The notes beneath the pieces were generated by a model. That model did no database searches. It was given only the letters and a program-made list of their open reading frames with translations, and was not told the origin of the DNA. A program made the translations under genes and the position numbers. A DNA stretch of 18,460 bases from Chloroflexota bacterium (GTDB taxonomy: Bacteria; Chloroflexota; Ktedonobacteria; Ktedonobacterales; Ktedonobacteraceae): the NCBI GenBank assembly GCA_005879655.1, contig VBJK01000131.1, forward strand, positions 1 through 18,460, read 5' to 3'. This document shows positions 15,363-18,460 of the stretch, piece by piece; the first letter of the stretch is position 1; the number at the start of each line of letters is the position of its first letter.

Positions 15363-15540
15363 GCAACCACACGCTGGACAACCACACGCAGCAACCACAC
15401 GCTGGACAACCACACGCTGGGCAACCACACGCTGGGCAACCACACGCTGGGCAACCACACGCTGGACAACCACACGCTGGACAACCACACGCTGGGCAAC
15501 CACACGCTGGGCAACCACACGCTGGACAACCACACGCAGG
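15363..15540. repeat. Tandem array, 12 units of 15 bp
   Basis: Twelve units of GCAACCACACGCTGG follow each other. The first base is G or A, the second unit is shortened to 13 bp, and the last (15526-15540) ends in CGCAGG. Because 15 is a multiple of three and the unit has no stop, the frames stay open and produce meaningless repeat peptides (for example CGCPA or HAGQP repeats). A stretch resembling a thirteenth unit diverges after 15549 within the neighbouring palindrome. Near-identical units point to recent slippage or recombination. Confidence 0.9.
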
Positions 15541-15640
15541 GCAACCACAAGGGATTGCCCCTACAATGGTACACATCAGCTTGGCAAGCGTCTTCGTCAC
15601 CATTGTAGGGGCAATCCCTTGTGGTTGCCCTGCGTGTGGT
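15529..15640. repeat. Perfect palindrome with 42-bp arms
   Basis: Arms at 15529-15570 and 15599-15640 are exact reverse complements around a 28-nt loop. The outer part of the left arm is the last unit of the tandem array; the inner part carries GGGATTGCCCCTACAATGGT, sharing its core with the element at 12031-12086. The right arm repeats one array unit in opposite orientation. It starts 13 nt after the stress-protein stop codon on the transcribed minus strand, so it would form a very stable hairpin in that 3' untranslated region. Confidence 0.9.
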
Positions 15641-15652
15641 GTCAGGTTGTCT

Positions 15653-15997
15653 CTACTGCTTCGCTCCCTCTGAGGTTATGGTAGCGCCAAGGCTAGCATC
15701 GTAGCCTCCATTGTCTTGCAGAATGCGCCTGGCGTCTGCCTCACGGCCATCGGGCCTGACTGATACAATAACGTGTCCAGTCTGAAACTCGTGCTCATAA
15801 TAGCTGGCGCGCTCCTGTGGAACCCCCAGTTTCATAAAATCCTGGGCGAGATTATCGATGACCATATGCGGATCGTGGGTGGCAACACCCAGTTGATCGC
15901 GCCCAAAGTTTGCGTTGTGCAATTCTTCTACAGCTTTTTTTGCCTGTGCCTCGTCTTGAAACACACCTACGATAATCGGCATCTGATATGTTGGCAT
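15653..15997 (-). CDS. YflT-like general stress protein
   Basis: A 114-residue soluble protein. The N-terminal [19 protein letters not shown] (8-26) is the typical opening of the YflT / general stress protein 17M-like domain, a ferredoxin-like alpha/beta fold. It continues with LGVATHDP and a helix ([15 protein letters not shown]), then [15 protein letters not shown] (67-81) with a following helix ([14 protein letters not shown]). Members are often induced by heat or general stress; their biochemical function is not established. The ATG at 15997 is chosen because GGGG lies a few nt upstream in AAGGGGAAATA; the same frame extends 13 codons further without a ribosome binding site. It is probably monocistronic, or follows the methyltransferase gene after 159 nt. 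The region downstream contains the palindrome, the tandem array and then a strong terminator at 15309-15343, giving an unusually long, structured 3' untranslated region. Domain call fairly sure. Confidence 0.8.
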   Translation of the reverse strand: MPTYQMPIIVGVFQDEAQAKKAVEELHNANFGRDQLGVATHDPHMVIDNLAQDFMKLGVPQERASYYEHEFQTGHVIVSVRPDGREADARRILQDNGGYDASLGATITSEGAKQ

Positions 15998-16156
15998 TAT
16001 TTCCCCTTTTTCATGTAACTCACGGTCAGAGCACAAGAATAATCCTCATTTCCTGCTCTGTCCCCTATGCTCTTCATACTATTAGCAAAGCTATTAAGCA
16101 CAACAATCCTATCCTCCTGCATCAGGCACACCTTCTACTATACACGCGTTTGAGCC

Positions 16157-17026
16157 TCAAAAAGAGACAGGTCTTTGACCCAAAGTTGTGATGAGGAAAT
16201 AAATACCACAAAAGTCATCTTCTAGCATTTCCGAGAGCATCTGCCCGTACGCCTCGTCTATCTCTGCTTCGGTGGCAACCCCCATCTTGAGGAAGAACGG
16301 CTGGAGCAGTGGATAAGCGACTTTCCAATCGTGATATAAACCGGTGTGGATTGGTGTCCCTGCCGAATAGTCGATAGCGTAGGCGACGTTGTGCACATTT
16401 TGACAACCTGCATCGTGCAAAAAGCGACGCAGCATAGGGACAATACCGAGACGCTCTCCGGTCGGTGAGAAGCTTTGTCCCGCTTTGTACAGGGATCGTG
16501 TGAACATCAACTGTAATTTCTCTATACCAGCGCTGGTGCTCACGCTTTGCTCATTTTCTGACAAGCGAATGATGCCACCAGGCCGTGTAATCCTCACACA
16601 CTCGCGTATGAACTGGAACCATTTATCTTTCGGGAGAAAAGCAATCCAACGTGCATTGACCAGATCAAATGATTGGTCAGGAAAGTCAAGCGGCTCAAGA
16701 ATATCCATGATTTCAAAATGTGCATTATCTAGCATGCGTATCTGTGCCTGGCTTCTCGCGTACTCGATCATGGCGTGGCTAATATCGAAGCCGATAACCT
16801 CCTTCTCAGGATAAGCCGCTGCAAGATCGAGCGCCCAGCCACCAGGACCACAAGCAACATCAAGAATCCTATTGATGCCAGAAAGGTCCGGCAGTTCAGG
16901 CAATAGCCCACCGACGGCCTCTGTGAAGAGACGATCTTGATCCAGTAGCCGCACCATTTCTGCGCCGCTTTCGTGGTCAACGAAATACACATTATCACTT
17001 TCCTGAGCATCGCTTGACTGTGACAT
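16157..17026 (-). CDS. Class I SAM-dependent methyltransferase
   Basis: A 289-residue cytoplasmic methyltransferase of the Rossmann type. Motif I ILDVACGPGG (54-63) binds SAM, GFDIS (79-83) ends strand 2 with the acidic residue for the ribose, FEIMDILEPLDFPDQSFDLVNAR (104-126, motifs II-III) follows, and VRITRPGGIIRL marks the post-catalytic turn. The layout matches the UbiE/Methyltransf_25 type used for small molecules, but the C-terminal 130 residues, which define the substrate, resemble nothing I recognise. AAGGAG lies 6 nt before the ATG at 17026. It starts 23 nt after the HTH-GAF regulator gene, so the two form an operon and the regulator may control its own and the methyltransferase's expression. 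The C-terminal codons end in CTTTTTGAG after a small GGTC/GACC hairpin, possibly a weak terminator. Confidence 0.88.
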   Translation of the reverse strand: MSQSSDAQESDNVYFVDHESGAEMVRLLDQDRLFTEAVGGLLPELPDLSGINRILDVACGPGGWALDLAAAYPEKEVIGFDISHAMIEYARSQAQIRMLDNAHFEIMDILEPLDFPDQSFDLVNARWIAFLPKDKWFQFIRECVRITRPGGIIRLSENEQSVSTSAGIEKLQLMFTRSLYKAGQSFSPTGERLGIVPMLRRFLHDAGCQNVHNVAYAIDYSAGTPIHTGLYHDWKVAYPLLQPFFLKMGVATEAEIDEAYGQMLSEMLEDDFCGIYFLITTLGQRPVSF

Positions 17027-17049
17027 AGCAGTCTCCTTTGCTTGATTTG

Positions 17050-18039
17050 TTATTGTTTATAGTGCAGAGATAACAGAGTCTGTTCGAGTTGTTGCCAAAC
17101 GATCTGTTCTGCTTGGACAAGCGTTATTGTTTTTTTTGCGCTTGCTGCTTGACGGATGACTTGGGCAACACGTCGTTGAAAGCCAGCAAGGTAGGGTTGC
17201 TGCTGCTCTAAAGAAGGCATTACCCGCAGTTCAATAGTGTGCAGCTCATAAAAGTCTTCATCTTCAAAGGCCAGGGCAATCAAATCTGTATAACTCTTCA
17301 CTAGCTCGATGCGTGCAGGTGAGAAATAGTTCGTCTGGGTGCTTGAGACGAGCAGGCTACCTGCAACCTTGCTCGCACGCATGATCGGCACGGCCATCGC
17401 ACTCTCTTCCCACGTGCTGCGATACCCAAGCGAGGTACTTGACTGATGAGCAAGATCCTGGTTGACGCAGAGATGACCGGACATCACGGCATATCCAGCT
17501 AATGACTCAGCTCCCAGTAGCATGGCCTGCTGTTCGAGGTAGGTGCCCCAGGGGGCATTACCACGCCCGATGCTCTCACGCAAGCTGTGAATCTTATCAT
17601 CTGCCGAAGGAGGCATACAACGAACTACGATAATTGCCAGGCCCAAGCCGTAGGGATCTAATAAGTCCCGTGCTTGGTGTAAGATAAGGTCGCCAAGGGA
17701 TGAGAAGCGCAACGCAGGAGGAATGTTCGCTCTTGTGTGTAAGACACGAGCATAAAATGCCGTTGGAATAACGCTGGCATCCTCCACCGAGGCACCGGAC
17801 ATCGCTTGAGAAAGGTCTCCAAACTCTTCTAAGAGAGCAACGGAGAGCATATCTCGATGTTTAGCAGGAAGGATAGCGAGCAACTTCCACAGACTTTGCG
17901 GACGGGGCACCGATTCCCCTTTCACCCAGCGCATCAGAGTAACTGGATGTAGATCTAGCGCATCGGCAATCCGTCGACGCTCACGAACATCTGCAACCAG
18001 GCTAGCAAGTAGTTCACGCCATGTAGGCAGTTCACTCAT
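17050..18039 (-). CDS. HTH-GAF domain transcriptional regulator
   Basis: A 329-residue regulator. Residues about 5-65 form a Cro/C1-like helix-turn-helix (RRRIADALDLHPVTLMRWVKGESVPRPQSL), here recognising DNA in the style of XRE proteins. Residues about 105-258 resemble a GAF domain (LGDLILHQARDLLDPYGLGLAIIVVR, WEESAMAVPIMRASKVAGSLLVSS, YFSPARIELVKSYTDLIALAFED), a small-ligand sensor. The C-terminal 70 residues are helical. The ATG at 18039 is preferred: a G-rich GGGGGAAGGA precedes it, whereas a TTG at 18072 in the same frame has a poor site and adds only basic residues. It is followed after 23 nt by the methyltransferase gene. The ligand and DNA target are unknown. It has no phosphotransfer domain, so it works alone as a one-component sensor. 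Confidence 0.85.
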   Translation of the reverse strand: MSELPTWRELLASLVADVRERRRIADALDLHPVTLMRWVKGESVPRPQSLWKLLAILPAKHRDMLSVALLEEFGDLSQAMSGASVEDASVIPTAFYARVLHTRANIPPALRFSSLGDLILHQARDLLDPYGLGLAIIVVRCMPPSADDKIHSLRESIGRGNAPWGTYLEQQAMLLGAESLAGYAVMSGHLCVNQDLAHQSSTSLGYRSTWEESAMAVPIMRASKVAGSLLVSSTQTNYFSPARIELVKSYTDLIALAFEDEDFYELHTIELRVMPSLEQQQPYLAGFQRRVAQVIRQAASAKKTITLVQAEQIVWQQLEQTLLSLHYKQ

Positions 18040-18103
18040 ATCCTTCCCCCTGTTCCGAGACTTCCCTTGCAACTTTCCTGTTTTGTTTGAGATCTAGAAT
18101 GAT

Positions 18104-18460
18104 TCAGTCACCTAGCATCTTTCCGAACTTGCCAACTTGCTCCCGCTTGGTCAGCCAGAGAACTTGCAGGATCATTAGTCCAATTACCAATAGTCCGGCT
18201 GAAATATAGAAAGCATAGTTGAGTGGCTCCGCAGGCACTGGCCAAATAGAACTGTAGATGGCGGCCCCACACAGGCCAATAGCAATTAACGGCAAGACGA
18301 TATCACAGACGGCTACCAGAGCGCTCTCCTTGCTGGCACCTACTCGTCTGAAGAAGACGATGCCAGAAACGGCAACGAGGATATAGCCAAAGAGTACACC
18401 CTGAGTAGCTGTAATCGCAAAAAGTCCAAAAAACGTCAGTGGTCCAAGACTACGACCAAG
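18104..18460 (-). CDS. APC-type amino acid permease, C-terminal part only
   Basis: The frame is open from the window edge to TGA at 18104, giving the last 118 residues; the gene start is outside the window. Four hydrophobic stretches are seen: PLTFFGLFAITATQGVLFGY, ILVAVSGIVFF, IVLPLIAIGLCGAAIYSSIW and FYISAGLLVIGLMILQVLW. Between the third and fourth is the loop PVPAEPLNYAFYIS, which resembles the Pro-rich YPxPxxPxNYAPY segment near the end of many amino acid-polyamine-organocation permeases. A basic cytoplasmic tail (TKREQVGKFGKMLGD) closes it. An internal TTG at 18295 could be mistaken for a start, but the hydrophobic frame continues upstream. The substrate cannot be inferred. Its stop lies 64 nt before the HTH-GAF start, in the same direction, so read-through is possible. 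Confidence 0.75.
   Translation of the reverse strand, partial: LGRSLGPLTFFGLFAITATQGVLFGYILVAVSGIVFFRRVGASKESALVAVCDIVLPLIAIGLCGAAIYSSIWPVPAEPLNYAFYISAGLLVIGLMILQVLWLTKREQVGKFGKMLGD

Noticed and set aside
15363..15540. CRISPR array
   Set aside because: The units are contiguous 15-bp repeats without spacers, and no cas gene is in the window.
15214..15603. Cys-rich protein of CGCPA repeats on the minus strand
   Set aside because: The 15-bp units have no stop in several frames on both strands, so the open frame follows from the repeat. There is no ribosome binding site and the putative start lies in the palindrome.
15317..15684. Plus-strand repeat proteins (HAGQP or TTRWA repeats)
   Set aside because: Overlapping frames of the same array, with no start signal and no family resemblance.

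Overview
The window most resembles a member of the Chloroflexota class Ktedonobacteria, or a similar large-genome, multicellular-type bacterium. This is inferred from gene content alone: a membrane Ser/Thr kinase with a lectin-like outer domain, STAND NTPases with TPR repeats, a large phosphorylase-like protein of unknown function, and inverted repeats with the core GCCCCTACAATGGTAC. No RNA gene, CRISPR array or recognisable transposase gene was seen.

Left half (1-9500): six genes lie head to tail on the minus strand. In transcription order they are a SIR2-like protein with a C-terminal coiled coil, a short STAND-type NTPase, a long STAND NTPase with TPR repeats, a radical SAM/SPASM enzyme with a PqqD-like N-terminus, a SIR2-like/nucleoside-phosphorylase-like fusion, and a third SIR2-like protein cut by the window edge. 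The first three are tightly coupled: 1 nt, then 5 nt, between stop and start, with ribosome binding sites inside the upstream genes. A good sigma-A-type promoter precedes the first gene. The set looks like a multi-component NTP-dependent conflict or immune system. The radical SAM member and the loss of the canonical His motif in all three SIR2-like proteins make it unusual, and it is the best candidate here for an undescribed system.

Middle (9500-14290): a membrane-anchored Ser/Thr kinase-like protein (minus) whose catalytic-loop Asp is Asn, so probably a pseudokinase, is divergent from a 656-residue protein (plus) with a C-terminal nucleoside-phosphorylase-like domain that keeps its VEMES and SD motifs. 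An inverted-repeat element with 17-bp arms lies between them. A hairpin with 28-bp arms separates the plus-strand gene from the convergent response regulator and should terminate both.

Right part (14290-18460): all genes are on the minus strand. They are an orphan OmpR/PhoB response regulator, a repeat-rich intergenic region, a small YflT-like stress protein, a class I methyltransferase preceded by an HTH-GAF regulator, and the 3' end of an APC-type amino acid permease. The intergenic region holds a possible small RNA ending at a strong bidirectional terminator, a 15-bp tandem array, and a perfect 42-bp-arm palindrome that absorbs the last array unit.

Several starts were moved inward to codons with a proper Shine-Dalgarno sequence: 2524, 8248, 11913, 15019, 15997 and 18039.
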